Below, piece by piece: positions 24,445-32,129 of a stretch of DNA of 64,000 nt. Source of the stretch: Poriferisodalis sp965116245 (GTDB taxonomy: Bacteria > Actinomycetota > Acidimicrobiia > Acidimicrobiales > Poriferisodalaceae); contig OZ220497.1 in NCBI GenBank assembly GCA_965116245.1, forward strand, positions 1,302,001 through 1,366,000. The letters are read 5' to 3'. A program made the translations under genes and the position numbers. Positions within the stretch are counted from its first letter, which is position 1; every line of letters starts with the position of its first letter. The notes under the pieces were generated by a model that had not been told where the DNA came from, did not search any database, and saw only the letters and a list, made by a program, of their open reading frames with translations.

Positions 24445-25515
24445 ATGACTTCTGCTTTGCCTGAAGTCGCGTGGTTCTCTGCGCTGTGCGACGACGACTA
24501 TGAGTTCCTGGGCTTAGCGGATCCGGCCCTGGCCAGTTCGTGGGGACACTGCGCTCAGATCGTCGCTGCAGCCGAACGCAACGGGTTCGACAATGTGCTG
24601 CTGCCTTCGGGCTACAGCTTGGGAATCGACGCCACGGCTTTCGCTGCGGGCATCGCTACTCACACGCACCGAATCAACCTGCTGTTGGCCGTGCGCATGG
24701 GTGAGCTGTGGCCGCCGCAACTTGCACGTCAGCTAGCCACCATCGATCAAATGGCTGCCGGGCGGCTGACGATCAACATCATCTCAAGCGATCTGCCCGG
24801 AGCGCCATTGCCCTCAGCGCAGCGCTATCAACGCACGCGGGAATACATGGATGTGTTGCGAACGTTGCTCAACGGCCAACCCGTGGACTTCAAAGGTGAT
24901 TTCATCGAAGTGCGACTCGATCCGCCACGTGTCGGGACAGTTAGCGGCTGTTGCCCGCCCTTCTATTTCGGAGGATTCTCCGACGACGCCAAGCACACCG
25001 CCGCCGTTGCCGCCGATGTGTTTCTGACCTGGCCCGACACGGTGGCTGGCGTCGCAGCCACCGTCAGTGAGATGCGTGAACGTGCAGTAGCGGTTGGGCG
25101 GGAACTCAAGTTTGGCCTGCGATCTCACGTAATTGTTCGGCCCACCGAAGCCGAAGCGATGGCCGCCACTAGGCGACTGGTGAGTCGCCTGGACGACGAC
25201 ACCGGCGCGGCGATTCGTGCTCGCTCGCTGGACTCGGCCTCAGTCGGGGTGTTGCGTCAAGCCGATTTGCGTTCGGGCGCCGACGATGACGGCTTCGCCG
25301 AGGAAGGGCTGTGGACGGGCATTGGCAGGGCCCGAAGCGGCGCGGGCGCAGCCATCGTGGGCAGCCCTGAACAGGTGGCGACCAAACTTGATGCCTACCG
25401 GGCGGTAGGGATAGACGCGTTCATATTGTCGGGCTATCCCCACCTCGCCGAGTGCGATCTGTTCGGCAAGCTCGTGCTGGCCTCCATGGAACACTGTCCC
25501 ATCTGGAATCCTTAG
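24445..25515 (+). CDS. LLM-class flavin-dependent monooxygenase, SsuD/SmoC-like
   Basis: ATG 24445 with GGAG about 8 bases upstream gives 356 residues. The protein shows the bacterial-luciferase fold seen in alkanesulfonate monooxygenases: QLARQLATIDQMAAGRLTINI, then NIISSDLPG, GGFSDDAK, a region LWTGIGRARSGAGAAIVG, and the end FILSGYPHLAECD. SsuD uses reduced FMN and oxygen to release sulfite from sulfonates. SmoC does this on sulfoquinovose. A flavin reductase partner is not in the window. A sulfonate substrate is inferred from the SsuD-like C-terminus and from the AKR and importer next door. Confidence 0.85.
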   Translation: MTSALPEVAWFSALCDDDYEFLGLADPALASSWGHCAQIVAAAERNGFDNVLLPSGYSLGIDATAFAAGIATHTHRINLLLAVRMGELWPPQLARQLATIDQMAAGRLTINIISSDLPGAPLPSAQRYQRTREYMDVLRTLLNGQPVDFKGDFIEVRLDPPRVGTVSGCCPPFYFGGFSDDAKHTAAVAADVFLTWPDTVAGVAATVSEMRERAVAVGRELKFGLRSHVIVRPTEAEAMAATRRLVSRLDDDTGAAIRARSLDSASVGVLRQADLRSGADDDGFAEEGLWTGIGRARSGAGAAIVGSPEQVATKLDAYRAVGIDAFILSGYPHLAECDLFGKLVLASMEHCPIWNP

Positions 25516-25541
25516 CTGCCTGGACTGTCGCTCGAAAAAGG

Positions 25542-26702
25542 CTAGTTGCGGATCGCGGCCTCGGTCTTCGCGTCAAAGAAGTGAAGACCGTCTACGTCCA
25601 CCACTAGCTCAACCTTCTCTCCAGGCCGAGCATTGCTGCGCGGATGCACCCGGGCAATGACCATGCGATCCTCAATGCCCTCCAGCGCGTCAGGGTCACC
25701 GGCCTCCACCGAAGGAGCGTCGAGCGGGAAGTGCAACAGCAGGTCCGAACCCAGCGCCTCTGTCAACGACACCGTCGCAGTTAGGCGCGGCCCGTTGCCA
25801 TTGGTCGCCATCGCTGCATCTTCGAACGCCTCCGGGCGGATGCCCACGACTACCTCGGCACCGTCGTAGGCCGCCAATGCGGGATTCGCAGCCATAACAC
25901 GCTCGTTGAGTTGCAGCGTCTGCGAACCCAAGCGCAGCCGCCATGCGTCGTCGCTGCTTTCCAGTTGCGCCATGCGCAGGTTCATTGCGGGCGCTCCGAT
26001 AAATCCGGCCACGAATAGATCGTCCGGACGCGCATACAAGTCGGTTGGGTCGTCCACCTGATGCAGCAGGCCGTCTCTGAGAACAGCCACTCGATCACCC
26101 ATGGTCATGGCCTCCACCTGGTCGTGGGTGACATAGAGGGTGGTAGTGCCCAGTCGATGCTGCAGGGCAGTGATCTCTGCGCGCATCTGCACTCGCAGCT
26201 TGGCGTCCAGATTAGACAAGGGTTCGTCCATCAGGAATACGGCGGGGTCACGCACAATGGCGCGGCCCATCGCGACACGCTGCCGTTGACCGCCAGAAAG
26301 CTGCGCAGGCTTGTTGCCCAGCAACGGTTCAAGTTCCAGCAGGCGGGCGGCGGCGCGTACTCGCGTCTCGACTTCTGCCTTCGGTACGCCAGCCAGCTTC
26401 AACGGAAAGCCGATGTTGCGAGCCACGTCAAGGTGGGGATATAGCGCGTAGCTCTGAAAGACCATGGCGATATTGCGGTCTTTCGGCTCCACATCGTTCA
26501 TGCGCTCGCCGCTAATGCGCAACTCCCCGTCGCTGATTTCCTCGAGCCCGGCCACCATCCGCAGCGCAGTGGACTTGCCGCAGCCCGAGGGACCCACGAG
26601 AACGAGAAACTCGCCGTCAGCAACGTCAATGTTCAGATCGGTAACCGCAACGAAGCCGTTCGGATACTGTTTCGTGAGTCGGTCCAGTGTGACCGTCGCC
26701 AT
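25542..26702 (-). CDS. MalK/UgpC-type ABC transporter ATPase
   Basis: ATG 26702 has GGGAG 4 bases upstream. The 386-residue protein has Walker A GPSGCGKST, Q-loop VFQSYALYPH, signature LSGGQRQRVAMGRA, Walker B VFLMDEPLSNLD and the switch His in YVTHDQ. A C-terminal TOBE/OB extension (about residues 240-386), typical of carbohydrate importers, follows. It is transcribed towards the operon and should energise the two permeases at 19422-21988. ATPases of this class can be shared among several sugar importers. Confidence 0.93.
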   Translation of the reverse strand: MATVTLDRLTKQYPNGFVAVTDLNIDVADGEFLVLVGPSGCGKSTALRMVAGLEEISDGELRISGERMNDVEPKDRNIAMVFQSYALYPHLDVARNIGFPLKLAGVPKAEVETRVRAAARLLELEPLLGNKPAQLSGGQRQRVAMGRAIVRDPAVFLMDEPLSNLDAKLRVQMRAEITALQHRLGTTTLYVTHDQVEAMTMGDRVAVLRDGLLHQVDDPTDLYARPDDLFVAGFIGAPAMNLRMAQLESSDDAWRLRLGSQTLQLNERVMAANPALAAYDGAEVVVGIRPEAFEDAAMATNGNGPRLTATVSLTEALGSDLLLHFPLDAPSVEAGDPDALEGIEDRMVIARVHPRSNARPGEKVELVVDVDGLHFFDAKTEAAIRN

Positions 26703-26943
26703 GAGACTCCCAACGCGGGTTGATTGGACGGGCGGGCGCCACGGGTTCAGTGGTACCAGCTAACCGACGTTACTTGCTAGCCACTCGCGCTTCGACCAAA
26801 TATGACGCTGGCAGTGCTGGGTTTGCAGTTCAGGATTGGTGGTCTGGTCTCACCGTTATCAGCAGTCTGATCCCAAAGGTGCCAACTGTGCCAATCGTCT
26901 CATGTGCGTCGTGCCTCAAGGCAGTCATGGCAGACTTCGCCCA
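26703..26943. other. divergent intergenic region between ATPase and aldolase genes
   Basis: About 240 bases between divergent starts. A weak open frame from 26836 runs into the aldolase but does not look like family N-terminal sequence. I see no repeat or clear operator. Confidence 0.35.
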
Positions 26944-27705
26944 GTGAACGCCCGCGACCTTTCCGGTGTGCCCGCCGAGCCGTTCGAAGCCGAACCTCAC
27001 CTTGAGCGCGCACGCTTGCTCAACGACCTGGCGCGTGCTTACCGTCTATTCGGAACACTGCGCTGGGGAGAGTTAGGCGACGGGCATATCACTTGCCGCG
27101 ACCCTCTTGAACCCGACCATATGTGGCTGTTGCGCTACGGCGTGAGCTTTGAGCGGGCCACCGTTGACGATCTGGTGCTGGCAGCGCCAGACGGAAGTGC
27201 CACTGATCAAGGTGGGCACGCCGCGCCTATCAACGCCAGTGCCTACTACATCCACCACCCCATCCACGAGGCCCGCCCCGACATCAGCGCCGCAGCTCAT
27301 ACCCACACCCAGTGGGGCACCCCATTCTCGGCCGAACGACGGATGATTGAACCGATCAACCAGGAGGCCACCTGCTTCTTTGAGGACCACGTGCTCTTTG
27401 ATGACGAAGAAGTGCAGATCCTCTCCACCGAGGGCGGCAAACGAATCGCCAACACCCTCGGCGATGCCAGAACGGCCATTCTGGCTAACCACGGTCTGTT
27501 GACAGTCGGCGCTAGTCCAGCCGACGCAGTTGGATGGTTCGTGCTAGCCGAACGTGTGGCTGAAGTGCAGATGAAGGCGCGGGACGCAATCGCGATCTCC
27601 GCCGAAGCGGCACGCATAGCCCGAGATGATCTGACCAAAGGTGACTTCGGGTGGAACCTGTTCGGCTGGGCGACGCGCCGTCATCTGCCCCAAGAGTTTG
27701 CCTGA
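26944..27705 (+). CDS. class II aldolase/adducin-family protein
   Basis: GTG 26944 is the best-placed start for this 253-residue product, but it lacks an obvious ribosome site, and GTG 26965 is an alternative. Family features are RLFGTLRWGELGDGHIT and the metal ligands in AAHTHTQWG (two His) and ANHGLLTVG (third His). These zinc enzymes cleave or decarboxylate hydroxyacids or sugar phosphates, and eukaryotic adducin shares the fold. The exact substrate is not deducible. It sits five bases before the GlpD-like gene, so the two are probably co-transcribed. Confidence 0.85.
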   Translation: MNARDLSGVPAEPFEAEPHLERARLLNDLARAYRLFGTLRWGELGDGHITCRDPLEPDHMWLLRYGVSFERATVDDLVLAAPDGSATDQGGHAAPINASAYYIHHPIHEARPDISAAAHTHTQWGTPFSAERRMIEPINQEATCFFEDHVLFDDEEVQILSTEGGKRIANTLGDARTAILANHGLLTVGASPADAVGWFVLAERVAEVQMKARDAIAISAEAARIARDDLTKGDFGWNLFGWATRRHLPQEFA

Positions 27706-27710
27706 CGAGC

Positions 27711-29525
27711 TTGACTGCTAACCGCAGGCGCGGCAGCGACAGTCAACTGGGGCCTGCCCAGCGCGCCGCCTGGCTAGACGAACTCACCGACGGCCATGTC
27801 GATGTCGTAGTAATCGGCGGCGGCGCAACTGGCGTTGGCTGCGCACTGGACTTGGCGCTGCGGGGTCACAGCGTGGCTTTGCTAGAGCAACGCGACTTGG
27901 CGTCGGGCACCTCTAGCCGCTCCTCCAAATTGATTCACGGTGGCTTGCGCTATCTACAGCGCCTTGAGTTCGGTCTCGTGAGAGAGTCTCTGGCCGAGCG
28001 TCGTCTGTTGCTGGGCCGGTTAGCGCCTCACTTGGTGCGTCCTGTGCAGTTCCTCTACCCCATCAGACGCGGCTGGAGCGAACGGTTGGTGACAGGTCTG
28101 GGCATCGCGCTCTATAGCGCTCTGGCTGGTCGGGGTCGTCACGCTCATGGCTCGCACCGTCACCTCGGAGCGCGCAGCACCAAGCGCCTGGCACCCGACC
28201 TCAACGACGACCTAGTGCGGGGCGCCATTACGTACTGGGATGGCCAGACCGACGATGCCCGGCTGGTGGTGGCGATTGCTCGCACGGCGGTAGCGCATGG
28301 CGCCCGCATCCTCACCTCTACCCGAGTGCAGCAACTGATAACGACCGACGGGGCTGTTCGAGGAGTAATCGCACACTGCGCCGAGACTGGTGGCACAGTT
28401 GAGTTGCATTCTGATGCAGTGATCAACGCCACCGGCGTATGGACAAGCCAAATCGAACAGCTCGTGCAGCATGATCCGGAAAGGCTTGAATCTGGGCAGC
28501 TCGCGCCAGGGAACCGTGGTCTGCAGCGCACTCAGACCCGTGCATCCAAGGGGATTCACCTGCTGGTGCCGCGGAATCGCATCAACTTGCATTGTGGGCT
28601 GATCTTGCCCACCCCGCCTAGCGTGCTGTTCGTAGTGCCCTGGGGGCAACGCTGGATTATCGGTACTACTGACACCGACTGGGACCTCGACTATGCCCAC
28701 CCAGCGGCTAGCAGCGCCGACATTGACGTATTGCTTGAACGCCTCAACGGCGTCCTCACAGACCCGATCAGCCGCGACGACATATGTGGCGTCTATGCCG
28801 GTTTGCGCCCACTGATAGCTGGCGATGCTCAGGAGTCCGCCAAGCTGAGTCGCGAGCACACCGTCAATCGGGTGACACCTGGGCTCGTCTCGGTTGCGGG
28901 CGGCAAATACACCACCTACCGAGTGATGGCCGCCGACACGGTAGAGATGGCACTGCGAGAAGTCGCGGAGGCGCGCGGCCACGCGGCACCGCGGCTGCCC
29001 CGTCGCCGTCGTGACTCTGCGGCCCGTAGATCCGCGACACTGGTCACGCCGCTTGTCGGGGCCGATGACTATGAGGAACTGCGGCGTCGCCACGATGAAC
29101 TCGGCGCCCACTTGGGGCTAAGCCGAGCCACCGCCGAACACCTATTGGACCGCTACGGCGACCGAATCCACGAAGTGCTGGAGCTGATCACCGAACAACC
29201 GGAATTGGGCGAACCGCTAGCTGCAGGCTTGCCGTACCTGCGCGCAGAGGCGGTGTATGCGGTGCGCTATGAGGCGGCCTTGCATCTAGACGACGTCCTA
29301 GCTCGTCGCACACGGCTGTCTGTGGAGTCTTGGGATCGCGGTGTGGACGCAGCGCAGGACACCGCCGAGCTGATGGGGGCCGAACTCGGCTGGTCAAACG
29401 AGAGGATCAGGCGCGAAACTTGGCACTATCAACAACGTGTAGCAGCGGAGCGTGACAGTCAGACTCGCCCCGACGACCAAACTGCAGATGCTGTTCGTTT
29501 AGGTGCGCCCGACATCCGCCAATGA
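27711..29525 (+). CDS. glpD: FAD-dependent glycerol-3-phosphate dehydrogenase
   Basis: The N-terminal Rossmann FAD motif VVVIGGGATGVGCALDL, the GlpD hallmarks SSKLIHGGLRYL and GTTDTDWD, and a C-terminal helical domain with YGDRIHEVLEL identify it. The start is unsure: TTG 27711, five bases after the aldolase stop, gives 604 residues, whereas the frame from 27651 overlaps the aldolase. GlpD oxidises glycerol-3-phosphate to dihydroxyacetone phosphate and passes electrons to quinones at the membrane. A glycerol kinase is not seen. In this cluster it could handle glycerol released from glyceroglycosides (inference). Confidence 0.88.
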   Translation: MTANRRRGSDSQLGPAQRAAWLDELTDGHVDVVVIGGGATGVGCALDLALRGHSVALLEQRDLASGTSSRSSKLIHGGLRYLQRLEFGLVRESLAERRLLLGRLAPHLVRPVQFLYPIRRGWSERLVTGLGIALYSALAGRGRHAHGSHRHLGARSTKRLAPDLNDDLVRGAITYWDGQTDDARLVVAIARTAVAHGARILTSTRVQQLITTDGAVRGVIAHCAETGGTVELHSDAVINATGVWTSQIEQLVQHDPERLESGQLAPGNRGLQRTQTRASKGIHLLVPRNRINLHCGLILPTPPSVLFVVPWGQRWIIGTTDTDWDLDYAHPAASSADIDVLLERLNGVLTDPISRDDICGVYAGLRPLIAGDAQESAKLSREHTVNRVTPGLVSVAGGKYTTYRVMAADTVEMALREVAEARGHAAPRLPRRRRDSAARRSATLVTPLVGADDYEELRRRHDELGAHLGLSRATAEHLLDRYGDRIHEVLELITEQPELGEPLAAGLPYLRAEAVYAVRYEAALHLDDVLARRTRLSVESWDRGVDAAQDTAELMGAELGWSNERIRRETWHYQQRVAAERDSQTRPDDQTADAVRLGAPDIRQ

Positions 29526-29632
29526 ACCACCGAGCGCTGGACGGCCTAGGCATGCACCGGCACAAGACGTGGTTCGTGGGACTATGACGAATCAGGTTCA
29601 ATAGGCCAGCATCAGGTCCGGATCCAGCAATT

Positions 29633-30688
29633 ATGGATCAACCATACGTCAGGATCAAAACAGTGTCCTACACCGCTCCCACCGACGCATTCAGGTTTGA
29701 CGAGTATCGCGCTGCCGTGGCAGGCAAGCGCGTACTAATCACCGGAGCTGGCAAGGATGGCGGTATCGGCCAGGCGTTCGCGCTAGGCGCGGGTCTCAAC
29801 GGAGCCGAGTCGATTGGTGTGCATTTCCACCGCAGCTATGAGGATGGCTTCGACCTGGTCGACCGGCTGCGCGATGAGGGTGTGCATGCATTTCCAGTGC
29901 AAGCCGATGTGACGAACCTGCGAGACCTCTGGGCGATTCGTAGCTACGTGATGGACCAGATGGGCGGCCTGCCACCGAATCTGGTTATCTGCAATTCCGG
30001 TCTCACAGAATCGGGCTACAACCTGGGAGGCACGCTGCGGACCGTCGAGGGTGAGGCCACGTCGCTGCGACGGGCTCGAGTACGACAGCACTTCATCGAC
30101 AACCTGGAAGAGTCTCGCCTGGTCCTAGACACCAAAATAGACGGCTTCTTGGCCTCTACCCACCTGTGGGCGGGCGAGGCGGTGTATGCGGGCACGCCGA
30201 CGCAGATCGTGTACGTGTCGTCTCGCCAAGCAGTGGACCCCGGCCCGGCGGTGCCCGGCTACGCACTCAGCAACTGGGCTGTGCTGCAGTTGCCAAAAGT
30301 GCTGAAGGTCAATCTGGGCCGCAGCGCCGACCTGGTGAGCTGCTTCACGCTTCTGCTGCCGTTTGTGCGCACAGGTATGACTAACGAATATGCCAGCAAC
30401 GAGCGGGTTTTCGGACGCTGGCAACCGCGCATGCTGGAGCCGTGCGAAATGGCCGAAGCGTTTATGGCGCTGCTGGCCCGACCGATTGAGGAAACCGACG
30501 GTGCCATGTTTGAGCTGATGGTCAATGCGGCGCCCAACAGCGTCCCGCCAGACGCCAGCCCTGGAGTATCGGGCCAGCCAGACTCAGGCCAGGACAGCGC
30601 TATTGAGCTGGTCTGGCATCGACTTGCACTTAACTTTGACGAACAACCTGTCGATTGGAGCGCTGCCAATCCGCTGCGCTTTAACTGA
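29633..30688 (+). CDS. SDR-family protein with altered catalytic motif
   Basis: A 351-residue protein with a Rossmann motif TGAGKDGGIGQA and an NNAG-like ICNSG block, but the active-site YxxxK is YALSN (Tyr 210, Asn 214), so the catalytic Lys is absent. Ser lies in YVSSRQ. An extended loop of about 40 residues (about 125-165) and a C-terminal extension of about 65 residues set it apart from short SDRs. Similar large SDR domains occur in fatty-acid-synthase ketoreductases, which use a different Lys. It may be an atypical or inactive reductase. The upstream gap of 107 bases holds no second gene. Confidence 0.75.
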   Translation: MDQPYVRIKTVSYTAPTDAFRFDEYRAAVAGKRVLITGAGKDGGIGQAFALGAGLNGAESIGVHFHRSYEDGFDLVDRLRDEGVHAFPVQADVTNLRDLWAIRSYVMDQMGGLPPNLVICNSGLTESGYNLGGTLRTVEGEATSLRRARVRQHFIDNLEESRLVLDTKIDGFLASTHLWAGEAVYAGTPTQIVYVSSRQAVDPGPAVPGYALSNWAVLQLPKVLKVNLGRSADLVSCFTLLLPFVRTGMTNEYASNERVFGRWQPRMLEPCEMAEAFMALLARPIEETDGAMFELMVNAAPNSVPPDASPGVSGQPDSGQDSAIELVWHRLALNFDEQPVDWSAANPLRFN

Positions 30689-30791
30689 GTTGGCGAACCA
30701 TCCGGGAGAGAAGAGCTGCGCAACAGCGAACCGCGCCATACAGCTCATGCTTCACAGCTCACGCTTCGCACCAATGCGCGTTAAGTATGCT

Positions 30792-30820
30792 TTGCATGCG
30801 GTGATAACAACAGCTATATT
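30792..30820 (+). promoter_or_regulatory. sigma-70-like promoter, leaderless start
   Basis: TTGCAT (30792-30797), a 17-base spacer and TATATT (30815-30820) match the -35 and -10 boxes. Transcription would begin at about 30827-30829, exactly where the GTG codon of the next gene stands, implying a leaderless mRNA, which is common in actinobacteria. Confidence 0.6.
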
Positions 30821-30828
30821 CACATGTC

Positions 30829-32001
30829 GTGAACATCGCTCCGATGTATCGGCCACCGACAAGTCAGCCCCAAATAAGCCAGCGCCACTTCAAGCAGCTC
30901 GCCTCCGTGCGCGGTGCGCTCACCAGACCAAAGTCGGCACGGTTAGGCGTCGCGCTGCTGATGTCCAGCGTGCTGGTCGTGGCCGCTTGTGGATCAGACA
31001 CGGCCCGATCTCTCACTGGTACCGCAGCCACGATCTACGCCGGTGACTGCGTCGAAAGCTCCGACGATGAAATCGCCATCTATTCCGCCCGCACCGAGAA
31101 TCTCATCCAGCCCGTCCTAGATGCGTTCACCTGCGAGACGGGCATCGCTGTAGCTGTGCGATGGGGTGGCTCAACAGAACTGGCGCTGCTGTTGGCTGAA
31201 GAAGGTGACCGCACCGCGGCAGACGTCTTTTTGTCCAAGTCGCCTGGCCCGGTGGGTTTCCTTGAAGCCGAAGGTCTGCTCGGCTCGATTGACAGCGCCG
31301 TGTTGAACCTGGTTGAGTCTCAGAACCGCTCGGCATCGGGCACCTGGGTCGGCTTCTCCGGACGCAAACGGGTGCTGGTGTACAACATCGACAGCTACGA
31401 CGCAGGCGAACTACCCCAATCGATATTTGACCTCACCCACGAGCGATTCCGTGGCCAAGTAGCAATCCCTGCCACAAATGGCTCGTTCATCGACTGGTTC
31501 ACGGTGTTCCGGGACCAGTACGGATCCGATGTAGCAGCCCAATGGCTGTCTGAGATGGTCGACAACGACGCCCGCTACTACCCGAACAATCGGTCCATCG
31601 TGGAAGCTGCTGGCCGCGGCGAGATTGAGATGGGGCTCGTGAATCACTATTACCAGTACCAAGAAGCGGCTGCGGCGGGCGACAGCCACCGAGCAGCCAA
31701 CTGGGAGCTGGCCGATGACGACATCGGCTCGTTGCTGATCGTCACCGCAGCCGCCATCACCGACGCCAGCGATCAGCCCGACGAGGCCAACGAACTGCTC
31801 GCATATCTGCTCAGCCTGCCTGTCCAGCGCTATTTCAGCGAAGAGACTCTGGAGTATCCGTTAGCGGCCGGTGTTCAGCCCGCCGATGTGCTGCCTCAGT
31901 TGTCGGCACGTGAGATCGGCTCCCTGGACTTCGACGCACTAGGTGGTGGGTTCGCGGAAACAAACGCGATCGTGGAAGCGAGTGGCATCCTGAACCAGTG
32001 A
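30829..32001 (+). CDS. Fbp-type iron ABC transporter substrate-binding lipoprotein
   Basis: A 390-residue precursor beginning at GTG 30829, supported by the promoter placement. A long basic N-terminus leads to a hydrophobic segment and the lipobox VVAAC (lipid Cys about residue 55) followed by GSD. The mature part has EIAIYSARTENLIQPVLDAF, GGSTELALLL, ADVFLSKSPGP and ARYYPNNRSIVEAAGRGEIEMGLVNHYY, typical of ferric-ion binding proteins of the FbpA/AfuA group (type II fold). It would deliver Fe(III) to the permease encoded next. No iron-box operator was recognised upstream. Confidence 0.88.
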   Translation: MNIAPMYRPPTSQPQISQRHFKQLASVRGALTRPKSARLGVALLMSSVLVVAACGSDTARSLTGTAATIYAGDCVESSDDEIAIYSARTENLIQPVLDAFTCETGIAVAVRWGGSTELALLLAEEGDRTAADVFLSKSPGPVGFLEAEGLLGSIDSAVLNLVESQNRSASGTWVGFSGRKRVLVYNIDSYDAGELPQSIFDLTHERFRGQVAIPATNGSFIDWFTVFRDQYGSDVAAQWLSEMVDNDARYYPNNRSIVEAAGRGEIEMGLVNHYYQYQEAAAAGDSHRAANWELADDDIGSLLIVTAAAITDASDQPDEANELLAYLLSLPVQRYFSEETLEYPLAAGVQPADVLPQLSAREIGSLDFDALGGGFAETNAIVEASGILNQ

Positions 32002-32050
32002 GCGCCACTACGCCAGAGCTGGCCGTTTCGGAGATGGCTAGCTCGGTTTC

Positions 32051-32104
32051 GGCCAGTTCAGCGCTGGGCGGCTTTGCGGCGGCTGGCTCAGCGCTGAACT
32101 GGCC
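32051..32104 (+). terminator. perfect 16-bp inverted repeat between iron-binding protein and permease
   Basis: GGCCAGTTCAGCGCTG (32051-32066) and its exact complement (32089-32104) flank a 22-base loop. No U-run follows, so it is more likely an mRNA-stabilising or attenuating hairpin. It occupies the same relative place as the hairpin in the sugar ABC operon. Confidence 0.8.
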
Positions 32105-32129
32105 CGTCCTGTAGTCGGACAACGCAACA

